Below the pieces are notes generated by a model that searched no databases, had not been told where the DNA came from, and worked only from the letters and a program-made list of their open reading frames with translations. Below are positions 10,096-21,275 of a stretch of 64,000 nt of DNA, piece after piece (position 1 is the stretch's first letter; each line of letters starts with the position of its first letter). Position numbers and translations under genes: made by a program. The DNA is from an uncultured Rhodopila sp. (GTDB taxonomy: Bacteria; Pseudomonadota; Alphaproteobacteria; Acetobacterales; Acetobacteraceae). The stretch is from positions 168,551-232,550 of the forward strand of contig CAINOE010000049.1 of the NCBI GenBank assembly GCA_903851415.1. Reading direction: 5' to 3'.

Positions 10096-10746
10096 GTGGT
10101 CGTTCCTTGTTGGACCGTCACTCACTTAATCGCCACGTCCGCGGCGCGGGTGGCCGCCCACACCGCCAAAGCCGTGCTTCCGCACGTCCACAGGCATCTC
10201 GTGCACCGGGTGCACCACACCTTCCATGCCGTAACGACCCATCCGGGCGTCTGGCTGGAAACAGTCTGCCGCGCCGCGCCGCTGGCAGTCGCCTCCGCCA
10301 TGCTTGCGGTCCCGGTCACCGCTCCGATTCCCGTTTCGAGTCCAGTTGAAGCGGCACCGCCAATCAGCGTGCAGCCTGCCGTTGATTCGCCGAAGCCACT
10401 GAGCTATGCGGCGCTTCCCGTAACGCAGCCGATACTGTTTGGTTATCCTCCAATAACGGCATCCGCAGCCCCGGGCGCTGTTGGCGCGCCCGCGGCCGGA
10501 TCGACGCTCGTTACCCTGCCGCAGAACGAGGCGCCGCCGGCGCCGACGGCCGAGCAAATACTCGCGCCCTACGTGGCGGCGCCGCGGCGCTTGTCCGTTG
10601 GCGGTCCGTCCGGCCTCGGAACGCCGGGGGGCGTTACACAGACGCAACCGTCCGGCATCCCGGTCCCCGAGCCGTCATCGCTGCTCATGCTGGCACCGGT
10701 GGTGGCGGCCCTCGGCCTGTTGCGGCAGCGAAGACGCCGCGCCTAA
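10096..10746 (+). CDS. PEP-CTERM sorting domain-containing protein
   Basis: 216-aa exported protein with a clear exosortase signal at its C-terminus: [18 protein letters not shown], a transmembrane stretch, then LLRQRRRRA. The start is GTG at 10096, preceded by an excellent GAAAGGAGAT ribosome-binding site. The N-terminal part is unusual: a histidine-rich stretch (about residues 28-48) precedes the first hydrophobic segment [20 protein letters not shown], so the signal/anchor sits near residue 60. The middle is low-complexity and Pro/Ala-rich, and no enzymatic domain was recognised. It is a presumed client of an exosortase; one lies 30 kb away at 40483. Its stop overlaps that of convergent selO. 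Confidence 0.85.
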   Translation: MVVPCWTVTHLIATSAARVAAHTAKAVLPHVHRHLVHRVHHTFHAVTTHPGVWLETVCRAAPLAVASAMLAVPVTAPIPVSSPVEAAPPISVQPAVDSPKPLSYAALPVTQPILFGYPPITASAAPGAVGAPAAGSTLVTLPQNEAPPAPTAEQILAPYVAAPRRLSVGGPSGLGTPGGVTQTQPSGIPVPEPSSLLMLAPVVAALGLLRQRRRRA

Positions 10747-12212
10747 GTGCCGCAGAAGGTCTGCAGCACCCGCTCCTGCTCCAGCGGCCCCCGGGCAAAC
10801 GCCGCCAACGCGGGATCGTCCTGATACGGCCGCGACAGCACGCCGAGCAGGGCCTCGAACGGCGCGAAATCCGACTGTTCCGTCGCCGCGGCCAGCGCGG
10901 CTTCCACCAGATGGTTGCGCGGAATGAATGCCGGGTTGGCCGCCCGCATCACGGCGGATGCCGTCCCCGGGCCGCCGGGTTCCTCCGCCAGGCGGGAGCG
11001 CCAGCGCCCGGCCCAGGCATCGAACGCCTCGCCATCGGCGAACAACGGGCGCAGGGCCGCCGCGTCCTCAATCGCGCCGGGCAGTGCCCGGAATGCCAGG
11101 GTGAAATCTACCTTGCCGGCGGCGAGGAGTGCCAGAAAACCCTGTGTCAGCGCGTCGTCCCCCTCCCGCTCGGCAGCAAGGCCGATCTTGCGGCGCAAAC
11201 CGGAGAGGTAGGCGGTTTGGAAGATCGGGGCGAACGCAGCGAGCGATTCCTGCGCCGCTGCCATCGCGGAGACTTCGTCCACGCCCAGCAGCGGCAGCAG
11301 GGTTTCCGCCAGCCGCGCCAGGTTCCACTGCGCGATCCGCGGCTGGTTGCCGTACGCGTAGCGCCCGCCGCGGTCGATCGAGCTGAACACCGTCGCCGGA
11401 TCGTATTCGTCCATGAAGGCGCAGGGGCCGTAGTCGATCGTCTCGCCCGAAACCGCGCAGTTGTCGGTGTTCATGACGCCGTGAATGAAGCCAATCAGCA
11501 GCCAGCGGGCGACCAGCCCGGCCTGCGCGCCGATGATCGCATCGAGGAAGGCGCGGTACGGATTGTCCGCGCCCGCCGCCTCCGGGTAGTGCCTGGCGAT
11601 GGCATGGTCCGCCAGCAGCCGCACCGCCTCCGTATCGCCGCGCGCGGCGAAATACTGGAAGGTGCCGACACGGATATGGCTGGTGGCGACGCGGGTCAGG
11701 ACGGCGCCCGGCAGCCGGGTTTCGCGCCAGACCGGCTCGCCGGTCGTCACCGCGGCGAGCGTCCGGGTTGTCGGGACGCCAAGAGCCGCCATCGCTTCGC
11801 TGATCAGGTATTCGCGCAGGACCGGGCCCAGCGCCGCGCGGCCGTCGCCGGCGCGGGAAAACGGCGTCGTGCCGGAGCCTTTGAGCTGGATATCGCGCCG
11901 AATCCCGTCGCGGCCAGTCACCTCGCCCAGCAGGCAGGCGCGGCCATCGCCGAGTTGCGGGACGAAATGGCCGAACTGATGCCCGGCATAGGCCTGCGCT
12001 ATGGGTTCGGCGCCCGGCGGCACAGCGTTCCCGGCCAGCATGGCGACACCGTCCGGGCTGGCGAGTTCCTCCGGATCGATCCCAAGCTGCCCGGCCAGCG
12101 CCGTGTTCAGCCGCACCAGCCGCGGCGCCGCGATCGGCTTCGGCTCCAGCCGCGCGTAGAAGCGGTCCGGCAGGCGGGCGTAGCTGTTGTCGAATGGGAT
12201 ACGTATCGTCAT
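10743..12212 (-). CDS. selO: SelO/YdiU family protein adenylyltransferase
   Basis: Pseudokinase-fold enzyme that transfers AMP from ATP to protein Ser/Thr/Tyr residues; linked to redox stress in characterised homologues. Motifs include [58 protein letters not shown] and [11 protein letters not shown]. The protein ends TFCGT; the C-terminal Cys is the position held by selenocysteine in eukaryotic SelO. The chosen ATG at 12212 gives [15 protein letters not shown]; an in-frame ATG at 12233 is also possible. The stop overlaps that of the convergent PEP-CTERM gene by a few bases. About 489 aa, normal length. Confidence 0.95.
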   Translation of the reverse strand: MTIRIPFDNSYARLPDRFYARLEPKPIAAPRLVRLNTALAGQLGIDPEELASPDGVAMLAGNAVPPGAEPIAQAYAGHQFGHFVPQLGDGRACLLGEVTGRDGIRRDIQLKGSGTTPFSRAGDGRAALGPVLREYLISEAMAALGVPTTRTLAAVTTGEPVWRETRLPGAVLTRVATSHIRVGTFQYFAARGDTEAVRLLADHAIARHYPEAAGADNPYRAFLDAIIGAQAGLVARWLLIGFIHGVMNTDNCAVSGETIDYGPCAFMDEYDPATVFSSIDRGGRYAYGNQPRIAQWNLARLAETLLPLLGVDEVSAMAAAQESLAAFAPIFQTAYLSGLRRKIGLAAEREGDDALTQGFLALLAAGKVDFTLAFRALPGAIEDAAALRPLFADGEAFDAWAGRWRSRLAEEPGGPGTASAVMRAANPAFIPRNHLVEAALAAATEQSDFAPFEALLGVLSRPYQDDPALAAFARGPLEQERVLQTFCGT

Positions 12213-12253
12213 GGGTCGATCTTGGCGTTTCATCGGCGCGTGCGCCACCCCAT

Positions 12254-13263
<1,010 letters not shown>

Positions 13264-13267
<4 letters not shown>

Positions 13268-14787
13268 GTGTGGTTCAGAACCGACGCCGGGTTCGGCCCC
13301 AGCGCGTCCGGTGTCCAGTCCCGTTTCGTTTCGAACAACTCGACCAACGCCGCGGTATCCTGGTCGCGGTCCAGCCCGACGGCGGCGGCGACCCGCCCGT
13401 CTTTGACGTAATAGGCAAGGAATTCGGGTTTCTCCAGGTCGCCGTGCACGACGATGTCGTCCCAGTCCGCGGCGTGACCGATATAATCCAGCCGCTTCAG
13501 ATACTGGATCGTCCAGAACACGGGCACCGCTTCGTAGCGGACGCGGCGCCCGAGCATGTTCAGCGCCGCCACGCGCCCGTGCTGCTCGGCCACCCGCCAG
13601 TGCTCGACACGAATCGGCTGGCCGTCCCCGCGCAACGGAAAGCGGGCGATGTCACCGGCCGCGAACAGGTTGTCCGCTGCCAGCAGCGTCGCATCGACCG
13701 TGATGCTGCCGTCTTCGTTGCGGCCGATGCCGGTGACGTAGTCCGTCACCGGCGCTACGCCGAAACCCGCGACAACCAGATCCGCCCGCAGCGTTTCGCC
13801 TGACTTCAGGGCAACACCGGCGTCCGGGATTGCCGCGATCTCCTCGCCGAGCCGGAATTGCACACCGCGGCTTTCATGCAGCCTGGTGAAGACACCGCCG
13901 ATCGGCGTGCCCAACTGTTTCTCGAACGGGGCTTTCTCCCGGGCAACGACTGTCACATCCAGCCCGCGCTCCCGCAGGCTGGCGGCGACTTCCATGCCGA
14001 TGAAGCTGGCGCCCAGGACGACGGCCCGCTCGCTGCGCTCCGCCCGCGCCAGGATCGCATCCGCGTCGGCGCGGTTGCGCAGCAGAAGCAGCTTTTCCGC
14101 CCCCGGGATTGGCGGCCGTTTCGGCGCCCCGCCGGTGGCAAGCAGCGCGGCATCGTAGCTGAAAACGGAACCATCCGCGCAGACGAAACGGCGTTCCGCG
14201 GCGCCGAGCCGGGTTATCTCCGCCGTGTTTCGTTCGATCCGATGCTGGCGATAAAAAGACTGAGGTTGCAGCGGCGATTTCTCGGCGCCTTGCTCGCCGG
14301 AGAGAAAATACTTGCTGAGGGTCGTGCGGTCATACGGGACGCGGTTCTCGCGATCGAGGATGACGATGCGTCCGCCGAAACCTTCCTGCCGCAAGGTCTG
14401 CGCGGCGACCGCCCCGGCCGCTCCGCCGCCGGCGATGACGAAGCAGCGGGAGTCGGCGGCGGGTTGCCGGCGGATGTCTTCGGATGGCTCCAACAGCACG
14501 CGGCCCGATTCGATCCGCACATCAAAGCGGGACAGCGGATCGACCGCCGGCGGTTCCAGCAGCGCGCCGGTACGCAGACAGAACGTCGCCTTGTGCCATG
14601 GGCAGACGATCCGGTTGCCGTGCCGCACACCCTCGATCAGCGGCGCCCCGGCATGGGGACAGGTGCCGGCGACCGCATGAACACCGTCACTGTCCCGAAA
14701 CAGCAGCACCGGCGCGCCGTCGATCTCGACCGGCCGGATCGAGCCGGGTTCGCAATCGTCCAGTGCGGCGGCATCATGCGGCGGCAT
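13264..14787 (-). CDS. FAD-dependent NAD(P)H oxidoreductase with N-terminal Rieske domain (AIFL/Nfrl-like)
   Basis: 507-aa two-part redox protein. Residues about 10-100 form a Rieske [2Fe-2S] domain with the ligand pairs CPHAGAPL and CPWHKATF. The rest is a pyridine nucleotide-disulphide oxidoreductase fold with FAD loop [20 protein letters not shown](P)H loop [17 protein letters not shown] and the FAD-contact motif [12 protein letters not shown]. This architecture matches apoptosis-inducing-factor-like ferredoxin reductases. The start at ATG 14787 has a perfect AAGGAGGATCGCG ribosome-binding site and trims 9 residues from the track entry. Its electron partner is not encoded next to it. Confidence 0.92.
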
Positions 14788-14936
14788 CGCGATCCTCCTT
14801 GTCCTGCGCTGCAAGATAAGCGCGGCGGGAGGCGGAGGTTTGCGCGCTCCCTACAAGTCGTGATGGCACGTGTCTGCGGCGGCGGAACCCGGATCGGATG
14901 CCTCCGTTGCTGCCCGGACCTTCCATGGAGAACGCC

Positions 14937-16067
14937 ATGTCATCCGATGTTGAATCCGCCTCATCCCCGGTTCGGCGGAGCCTGCTGAAATGGACGGCGC
15001 TTGCGGCCGGAGCGGCGGGACTCGGCGTCGGTTCAGCGCGGGCGCAGCAAACCGAGCAAACCACGCCGCGCGAAGTCGGCGGCCTGCGCAAAGGCATGTT
15101 CAGCTTCATGCTGGCGCACGAGCAATTTCCCGTTCCGGAACTGGTCCAGCTTGGCGCGCTGGCCTCCCGGTCGGGCTTTCAGGTGCTTTCGACCAGCGAT
15201 CATTTCCAGCCCTGGCAGGCGGATGAGGGTCATGCCGGGCAGGCCTGGGTCACCATGGCCGCGCTGGGCGCGCAGGCGCATGGCTGGATGGGCACGACCG
15301 TCACCTGCCCTACGCTGCGCTATAACCCCGCCGTTGTGGCCGAGGCTTTTTCGACGCTGTCGCATTTGTATCCCGGCCGCGTCTTCCTCGGCGCCGGTTC
15401 CGGCGAAGCACTGAACGAGCAAGCCGCCACCGGCGAATGGCCGAAATGGCAGGAACGCTGGGATCGGCTGATCGAAGCGATCACTGTCATCCGCCAACTC
15501 TGGAGCGGGCAGGACGTTGCATTCAAGGGCAAATACTACACAGTCAACGCGAAGCTGTATGACCCGCCCGCGCGGCCCATCCCGTTATTGACGGCAGCGA
15601 ATGGCAAGAAATCGATGCGGTTGGCCGGGCAGCACGGAGACGGGCTGATCAGCGATCCCCTGAGCTGGAAGAAATACAAGTCCGAGTGGGAAGACGGCGC
15701 CCGCGCCGCAGGGAAGAATCCGGCCGACTTGCCGGTTCTGATCGAACATTACGCTGTCGTAGGCGATGAGGCGCAGGCGAAGCAGGCGGCGCAACTGTGG
15801 CGCTTCGGCCCGAAGGCCTGGAAGTCGCTGTTTGACGTGCAGAGTCCGGTCAGCATCCAGCAGCAGGCTGAGCAGCAAACGCCGATCGAAGAGGTAATGA
15901 AATCCTGGGCGGTGGGAACGGATCCGGCGGTGCATATCAATGCGGTACGGGACCTGTTTGACAGCGGCGCCACCATCGTCAACATCCATTCCGGACAGCC
16001 CGAGCAGCGGAAGGTGATCGAGTTCTACGCGACGCATGTGCTGCCGAAATTCCGGCAGCCTGCCTGA
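14937..16067 (+). CDS. Tat-exported LLM oxidoreductase resembling F420-dependent glucose-6-phosphate dehydrogenase
   Basis: Luciferase-like fold enzyme of the FGD subgroup. LSTSDHFQPWQADEGHAGQAW, MGTTVTCPTLRYNPAVVAEAF and YPGRVFLGAGSGEALNEQ closely follow FGD family motifs. The ATG at 14937, with GGAG six bases upstream, gives an N-terminus with a twin-arginine signal: RRSLLKWTALAAGAAGLG, with likely cleavage at ARA-QQ. The protein is thus predicted to fold with its cofactor in the cytoplasm and be exported by Tat, as for mycobacterial F420-dependent hydroxymycolic acid dehydrogenase. Whether this organism makes F420 cannot be told from the window; FMN is the alternative. Confidence 0.88.
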   Translation: MSSDVESASSPVRRSLLKWTALAAGAAGLGVGSARAQQTEQTTPREVGGLRKGMFSFMLAHEQFPVPELVQLGALASRSGFQVLSTSDHFQPWQADEGHAGQAWVTMAALGAQAHGWMGTTVTCPTLRYNPAVVAEAFSTLSHLYPGRVFLGAGSGEALNEQAATGEWPKWQERWDRLIEAITVIRQLWSGQDVAFKGKYYTVNAKLYDPPARPIPLLTAANGKKSMRLAGQHGDGLISDPLSWKKYKSEWEDGARAAGKNPADLPVLIEHYAVVGDEAQAKQAAQLWRFGPKAWKSLFDVQSPVSIQQQAEQQTPIEEVMKSWAVGTDPAVHINAVRDLFDSGATIVNIHSGQPEQRKVIEFYATHVLPKFRQPA

Positions 16068-16140
16068 GGTGTGACACTGGGTAACAATTTAGCCCGGCGG
16101 CGGCGCTTGCGAGTCGCGCCGCCGCGCCCAGTTCCCGGGT

Positions 16141-19100
16141 ATGGGGCTGGTCAAATATGCGCTGAAGTTCCGCATCACGTTCTACGTGATGTCGATTCTC
16201 ATCCTGCTCGCCGGCGCCGGCGCGTATGTCGTGATGCCGAAGGACGTGCTGCCCGAGGTCAACATCCCCGTCGTTACGATTGTGTGGACATACACCGGCC
16301 TGGATACGCCGGAGATGCAGCAGCGGGTTACCACCTATACCGAGTTCGCGCTCAGCAACAATGTCAACGGCATCCGGAACATGGAGAGCACGACGCTGCA
16401 GGGCGTCACCATCACCCGGATCTATTTCCAACCGGACACCAGCATCGATCTCGCGCTTTCGCAGGTGACGGCTTCCACGAATTCGATTCGCGCGGTGCTG
16501 CCGCCCGGCATCCAGCCGCCGGTGGTCATGCGATTTTCCGCTTCGTCCGTGCCGGTCATTCAGTTGGCCTTGAGCTCCAACCAGGAGAACGAGCGCCAGC
16601 TTTACGACTACGGACAGTATCGCATCCGGCAGACGCTGACCACCGTGCCGGGTTCGACGCTGCCGTCGCCATATGGCGGGCAGCCGAGGCAGATCATGGT
16701 CGATCTGGATTTGCATGCGTTGCAGGCTTATGGATTGACGCCCGCCGACGTGACCAATGCAATGACGGCACAGAATATAACCGTCCCGTCGGGCCTGGCG
16801 AAGTTTGGCGCGAAGCAATACGTTATTAGACTGAACTCCACGCCCGAGGCGATTGCCGCGTTCAACGAGGTGCCGATCAAGGTGGTGAACGGGTCGCCGA
16901 TACTGGTGCGGGATGTTGCGTATGTGCGGGACGGCGGGCCGCCGCAGCAGAATATCGTGCGGCAGGACGGCCGGCGCGGCGTGCTGTTGACGGTGCTGAA
17001 AAACGGTGCGGCGTCTACGCTGTCCGTGGTCAACACGGTGAAATCGCTGTTGCCCGGCATCCGCGCCGCGGCGCCGCCCGACATGAAGATCACGCCGCTG
17101 TTCGACCAGTCGGTGTTCGTTTCCGGCGCCATCAGCGATGTGCTGCGTGAGGGCGCGATCGCGGCGGGCCTGACCGGGCTGATGATCCTGCTGTTCCTCG
17201 GCTCGTGGCGTTCGACGTTGATAGTCCTGGTATCGATTCCGCTGGCCGTGCTCGCCTCCATGGCGGTGCTGGCGGCGTTGGGCGAGACGGTCAACATCAT
17301 GACGCTCGGCGGCATGGCGCTGGCCGTCGGCATCCTGGTCGATGACGCGACGGTTGCGATTGAAAACACCTATCGGCTGATGGAGGAAGGCCGGGACTTC
17401 AGGCAATCGGTGGTGGAAGGCGCGGCCGGGATTGCCAAGCCGGCTTTGATCTCCACGCTGTCCATCTGTTGCGCCTTCGTTTCCGTCACCTTCCTGACCG
17501 GCGCGCCGAAGTTCCTGTTCACACCGCAGGCGCTGGCGGTGGTGTTCGCGATGCTCGCCTCCTACGTGCTGTCTCGCACCATGGTGCCCATCATGATCGA
17601 CGTGCTGGTCAGGACGGAGCACGAGCATCGTGGAGCGGACAAGACGGGGAAACGCGGGATATTCGGCCGCATTCATGACGGGTTCGAACGCGGCTTCGCG
17701 CAGTTCCACGCGGCCTATGTCGGGCTGCTGCATGTGGTCATCCGGCGGCGCTGGATGACGCTGGGCGTTGCAGGCACGGTCGCCGCCAGCGCGGGGCTGA
17801 TGTTTCCCTTCATCGGCACCGACTACTTTCCTCAGGTGGATGCCGGACAGATGACGCTGCATGTGCGGGCGGCGCCCGGAACCCGCATCGAACAGGCGGA
17901 AAAGCTCTTCCAGCAGGTCGAGGACACCATCCACCAGGTGATTCCGCGCAACGAAATCGGCACGATCATCGACAACATCGGCCTGCCTGCATCGAACTAC
18001 AACTTTGCTTTCGGCAACGGCACTTTCGTTGCGTATTATGATGGCGAGGTCCTGGTCACCCTGGCGCCAGGCCATGCGTCGGCCTTCGCTTATCAGAAGC
18101 AGCTGCGCAGCGTCCTGCACCGGAAATTCCCGGATGCGGTCTTCTATTTCGAGCCGGCCGACATGATCACCCAGATCCTCGACTTCGGCGTCCCGTCGCA
18201 GATCGACGTGCAGGTCAGCGGCCGTCACGCGGACAAGGATTTGCAGGTCGCCCGGGCCATCGCCGGCCGGCTGCGGCGCGTGCGCGGCGCTGTCGATGTC
18301 CACATTCAGCAGATCACCGACGCGCCTGAGTTTTTCGCCAAGGTCGACCGCCAGCGGGCGATGGAACTTGGCCTGACCGAGCAGCAGGTGGCCAACGGCC
18401 TGAACGTTTCGCTCAGCGGGAGTTTCCAGGTCAGCCCGAATTTCTGGGCGGATCCGAAAACCGGGATACCCTATCAGGTGTGGGTGCAGACGCCTGAATA
18501 TCGCAACGATACGCTCACCGCGCTGAACAATACGCCGTTGCTGGAGTCCGGCAATTCCGGCGGGACGGGCGCCTTGCAGCTGCTTTCCAATGTCGCAACG
18601 ATGCAGCGCGGCAGCGAGGAGACCGTAGCCAACCACGTCAATACGCAGCCGACATACGATGTCTACGCGGCGGTGCAGGACCGCGACCTGGGCGGCGTGG
18701 AAAGCGAGATCAACCGGATCGTATCCGATTTGCAGCCGCAGTTGCAGCCGCCGGACAAAATCTCCGTGCGCGGTCAGATCGAAAGCAAGGACCAGGCTTT
18801 CCTGCACATCGGCACCGGCCTGATCGTCGCTATGGTCGCGGTGTATTTGCTGATGGCGCTGAACTACCAGACCTGGGGCGATCCGTTCGTCGTGCTGGCC
18901 GCGCTGCCGCTGGCGTTTTGCGGGATCGTCGCCAGCCTGTTCATCACCCGGACCAGTTTCTCCATTCCTTCGCTGATGGGCGCGATCATGAGCGTCGGCG
19001 TGGCCTCGGCAAACTCGATCCTGCTGGTGACCTTCGCCCGCGAACACCGCGAACGCACCGGTGCCAGCGCCGAAGAAGCCGCGATCAAGGCCGGCGAAAC

Positions 19101-19317
19101 CCGTCTGCGGCCGGTGCTGATGACCGCGGGTGCGATGTTCGTCGGCCTGATGCCGATGGCCATCGGCATCGGAGAGGGCAGCGAGCAGAACGCCGCGCTC
19201 GCCCGCGCCGTGCTCGGCGGAATCAGCATCGGCACCTGCTCGACCCTGCTGTTCGTTCCGTTCCTCTACGCCACGTTGCGCCGCAAGGAAGCCAAACCTC
19301 TGGAAGATTACGTATGA
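16141..19317 (+). CDS. RND efflux permease (HAE1/AcrB-like)
   Basis: 1058-aa inner-membrane proton/drug antiporter of the hydrophobe/amphiphile efflux family. Visible features are the N-terminal TM1 FRITFYVMSILILLAGAGAY followed by PEVNIPVVTIVW. A long periplasmic porter loop contains VLPPGIQPPVV, and the TM4 acidic pair sits in VGILVDDATVAIENTYRL. A second half starts around RRRWMTLGVAGTVAASAGLM and ends in a TM bundle with SLMGAIMSVGVASANSILLV. The gene order is permease then adaptor, overlapping by ATGA. No outer-membrane TolC-like factor or regulator is adjacent, so those parts must come from elsewhere. Substrate unknown. Confidence 0.95.
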   Translation: MGLVKYALKFRITFYVMSILILLAGAGAYVVMPKDVLPEVNIPVVTIVWTYTGLDTPEMQQRVTTYTEFALSNNVNGIRNMESTTLQGVTITRIYFQPDTSIDLALSQVTASTNSIRAVLPPGIQPPVVMRFSASSVPVIQLALSSNQENERQLYDYGQYRIRQTLTTVPGSTLPSPYGGQPRQIMVDLDLHALQAYGLTPADVTNAMTAQNITVPSGLAKFGAKQYVIRLNSTPEAIAAFNEVPIKVVNGSPILVRDVAYVRDGGPPQQNIVRQDGRRGVLLTVLKNGAASTLSVVNTVKSLLPGIRAAAPPDMKITPLFDQSVFVSGAISDVLREGAIAAGLTGLMILLFLGSWRSTLIVLVSIPLAVLASMAVLAALGETVNIMTLGGMALAVGILVDDATVAIENTYRLMEEGRDFRQSVVEGAAGIAKPALISTLSICCAFVSVTFLTGAPKFLFTPQALAVVFAMLASYVLSRTMVPIMIDVLVRTEHEHRGADKTGKRGIFGRIHDGFERGFAQFHAAYVGLLHVVIRRRWMTLGVAGTVAASAGLMFPFIGTDYFPQVDAGQMTLHVRAAPGTRIEQAEKLFQQVEDTIHQVIPRNEIGTIIDNIGLPASNYNFAFGNGTFVAYYDGEVLVTLAPGHASAFAYQKQLRSVLHRKFPDAVFYFEPADMITQILDFGVPSQIDVQVSGRHADKDLQVARAIAGRLRRVRGAVDVHIQQITDAPEFFAKVDRQRAMELGLTEQQVANGLNVSLSGSFQVSPNFWADPKTGIPYQVWVQTPEYRNDTLTALNNTPLLESGNSGGTGALQLLSNVATMQRGSEETVANHVNTQPTYDVYAAVQDRDLGGVESEINRIVSDLQPQLQPPDKISVRGQIESKDQAFLHIGTGLIVAMVAVYLLMALNYQTWGDPFVVLAALPLAFCGIVASLFITRTSFSIPSLMGAIMSVGVASANSILLVTFAREHRERTGASAEEAAIKAGETRLRPVLMTAGAMFVGLMPMAIGIGEGSEQNAALARAVLGGISIGTCSTLLFVPFLYATLRRKEAKPLEDYV

Positions 19318-20582
19318 ACGACGAAACCCCGCCGCCGCCGCGCAAGCGGATCCTGGTGTTCGTTCTGGTTCCGGTGCTGTCGCTGCTGATCCTCGGCGGC
19401 TACCTGCACTACCGGACCTACGCCGCCGCGACGGCGGCCCAGCAGGAACAGCAGAATTTCGTTCCGCAGGTGCGCACCACGACCGCGCAAGAGGTCGATA
19501 AGCCGGTGGACCTGACGCTGCCCGGCCAGACCGAGGCGTTCAACGTCGCCAACCTGTTCGCACGCGCCACCGGTTATGTGGCGGAGCGCCGGGTCGATAT
19601 CGGCAGCCGCGTCCGCAAGGACGATCTGCTGCTGCGCATCGCCGCGCCGGACCTGGATCAGCAGCTTGAGCAGGCGCAGGCGCAGCTTGGCCAGACGCAG
19701 GCCGCGGTGCTTCAGGCGCAGGCGCAGCTGCAATCCGCCGAGGCCAATACGCACCTGGCCAATGTGACGAAGTTCCGTGAAACGACGCTGGCGAACCAGG
19801 GCTGGGAAACCAGGCAGAACGCCGACAACGCCTCGGCGAATTTCTCGGTGCAAACGGCCGGAATCGCCAACGCCCGGGCCGGCATTGCCGTCGCCGTGGC
19901 CAACCTGAAGGCGCAGCAGGCCACCGTCGATCGTCTGCAGGCGCTCATCGCGTTCGAGCAGGTGAAGGCCCCGTTCGACGGCGTCATTACCGCCCGCAAC
20001 GTCGAGGCGGGCGATCTGCTGACGCAGGACAATGCCAGCGGCACGCCGCTGTTCAGCATCGCCCGCGACGACGTCCTGCGCGTCTCGGTCTACGTTCCGC
20101 AGAGCGGCGCCATCGGCATTCATGACGGCCTCGAAGCAACTGTAACGGTCCCGGAAATGCCCGGCCGCACGTTCACAGCGCATGTCGCCCGCAATGCGGT
20201 GGCGCTTCAGGCCGCCTCACGCTCGATGCTGACCGAGGTTGACGTGCCAAATCCGGATGGCGCGATACGGCCCGGGCTGTTCGTGAACGTCACGTTCTCG
20301 ATCCCCCGCCAGGCCCCTGCCATCGTGGTGCCCGACGAGGCTCTGGTGTTCAACGCCGACGGCCTGCGCGTTGCGACGGTCGAGCCGGACAATACGGTTC
20401 GGTTCAAGAAGGTGACGGTTTATCGGGATTTCGGCACCTCGGCCGAGTTGCGGGACGGCTTGCGCGGCGGCGAAACGCTGGTGCTCAGTCCGCCAGCCGA
20501 TCTTGCCGATGGCGGCAAGGTGCAGGTGGCGAAGCCGCCGGCTCAGGATCAGGACACGTCCCGGCAGACGGCGAGCCGCTGA
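19314..20582 (+). CDS. RND efflux periplasmic adaptor (membrane fusion protein)
   Basis: 422-aa adaptor linking the permease to an outer-membrane channel. The start ATG at 19314 overlaps the permease stop (ATGA), indicating translational coupling; the track entry at 18918 is an upstream-extended frame. An N-terminal membrane anchor ILVFVLVPVLSLLILGGYL follows a proline-rich cytoplasmic tip. The lipoyl half-motifs ATGYVAERRVDIGSRVRKDD and FDGVITARNVEAGDL flank a long Gln/Ala-rich alpha-helical hairpin (QQLEQAQAQLGQTQAAVLQ). A beta-barrel and membrane-proximal domain follow. Confidence 0.95.
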   Translation: MNDETPPPPRKRILVFVLVPVLSLLILGGYLHYRTYAAATAAQQEQQNFVPQVRTTTAQEVDKPVDLTLPGQTEAFNVANLFARATGYVAERRVDIGSRVRKDDLLLRIAAPDLDQQLEQAQAQLGQTQAAVLQAQAQLQSAEANTHLANVTKFRETTLANQGWETRQNADNASANFSVQTAGIANARAGIAVAVANLKAQQATVDRLQALIAFEQVKAPFDGVITARNVEAGDLLTQDNASGTPLFSIARDDVLRVSVYVPQSGAIGIHDGLEATVTVPEMPGRTFTAHVARNAVALQAASRSMLTEVDVPNPDGAIRPGLFVNVTFSIPRQAPAIVVPDEALVFNADGLRVATVEPDNTVRFKKVTVYRDFGTSAELRDGLRGGETLVLSPPADLADGGKVQVAKPPAQDQDTSRQTASR

Positions 20583-20700
20583 GACCATAGCCTCCGCTGC
20601 TATACCGCGTCGCCGCGGGCACTATCGAAAACCTACGCCGCGCTCGCCATCCTTATCGCCACTGCCGGCCTTTGCCGCTGGCAGGAGGAAGGAGGCCGTC

Positions 20701-20898
20701 ATGTTCAAGCTTGCGCAGGGCGACTCACCGGATGTTCGGACCGACAACCCGCATATGCTTCCCGGCCTGGTTCGTATCCTGATCATCCTGGCCGTGGCGG
20801 CATACGGCGCGGCGATCGTGCGGAACGTCACCGAAGTGCTGCACGGCATCGCCCATCACCGGGCGCCGGTGCAGGTGCTTCCGCGCCCGGCCCGTTAG
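20701..20898 (+). CDS. Small single-pass membrane protein, unknown
   Basis: 65-aa hypothetical starting at ATG 20701 behind a very strong CAGGAGGAAGGAGG ribosome-binding site; the track's upstream extension is not needed. One transmembrane helix, LVRILIILAVAAYGAAIV, lies near residues 23-40, followed by a short His/Arg tail. It is read in the same direction as the RND operon, 118 nt after the adaptor. No family recognised; a role in the envelope is only inferred. Confidence 0.65.
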   Translation: MFKLAQGDSPDVRTDNPHMLPGLVRILIILAVAAYGAAIVRNVTEVLHGIAHHRAPVQVLPRPAR

Positions 20899-20899
20899 G

Positions 20900-21088
20900 T
20901 CAATAGTCGGTCAGCGGAAGCTGGCCGCCATATCCGGGCGGCGGTCGCGGCGGCCTCTCGTAGCCGGGCGGAGGCGGCGGGGGAGGCCGATGATAGTCCT
21001 CCGGAGGCGGTCGGCGCGGCTGTTCCACAATGCAACCGGTCAGGCCAACCGCCATGACCAGCAGCAGCGCCGGGCGTGCGACTCGCAT
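20900..21088 (-). CDS. Small proline-rich lipoprotein
   Basis: 62-aa protein starting at ATG 21088 after a GAAAGGAGC ribosome-binding site. The signal peptide RPALLLVMAVGLTGC ends in a lipobox (LTGC), so the Cys near residue 19 is the predicted lipidation site. The mature part is almost entirely Pro, Arg and Tyr (RRPPPEDYHRPPPPPPPGY), typical of extended periplasm-spanning or cell-wall-touching lipoproteins. It is convergent with the small membrane protein, with the stop codons 1-2 nt apart. Function unknown. Confidence 0.72.
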   Translation of the reverse strand: MRVARPALLLVMAVGLTGCIVEQPRRPPPEDYHRPPPPPPPGYERPPRPPPGYGGQLPLTDY

Positions 21089-21275
21089 ACGATGCTCCTT
21101 TCGACCCGATTCACCCGCGCGGCGGTGCGAGCCGGTTGGGGATGCGGCATGGTTAACCGCCCAACCGGCGGCGAGGTTGCATATCGGGCGACGGAAGTTG
21201 CCACCCGGCATCGGAGGCCAGGCTGGCAGGCGCGACGGTGCTTTATGTCGCCATCAAAACGCGGCATACGGGGCC

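Noticed and set aside
15979-19047. 1022-aa minus-strand ORF
   Set aside because: Antisense shadow of the RND permease; composition is typical of GC-rich complementary frames.
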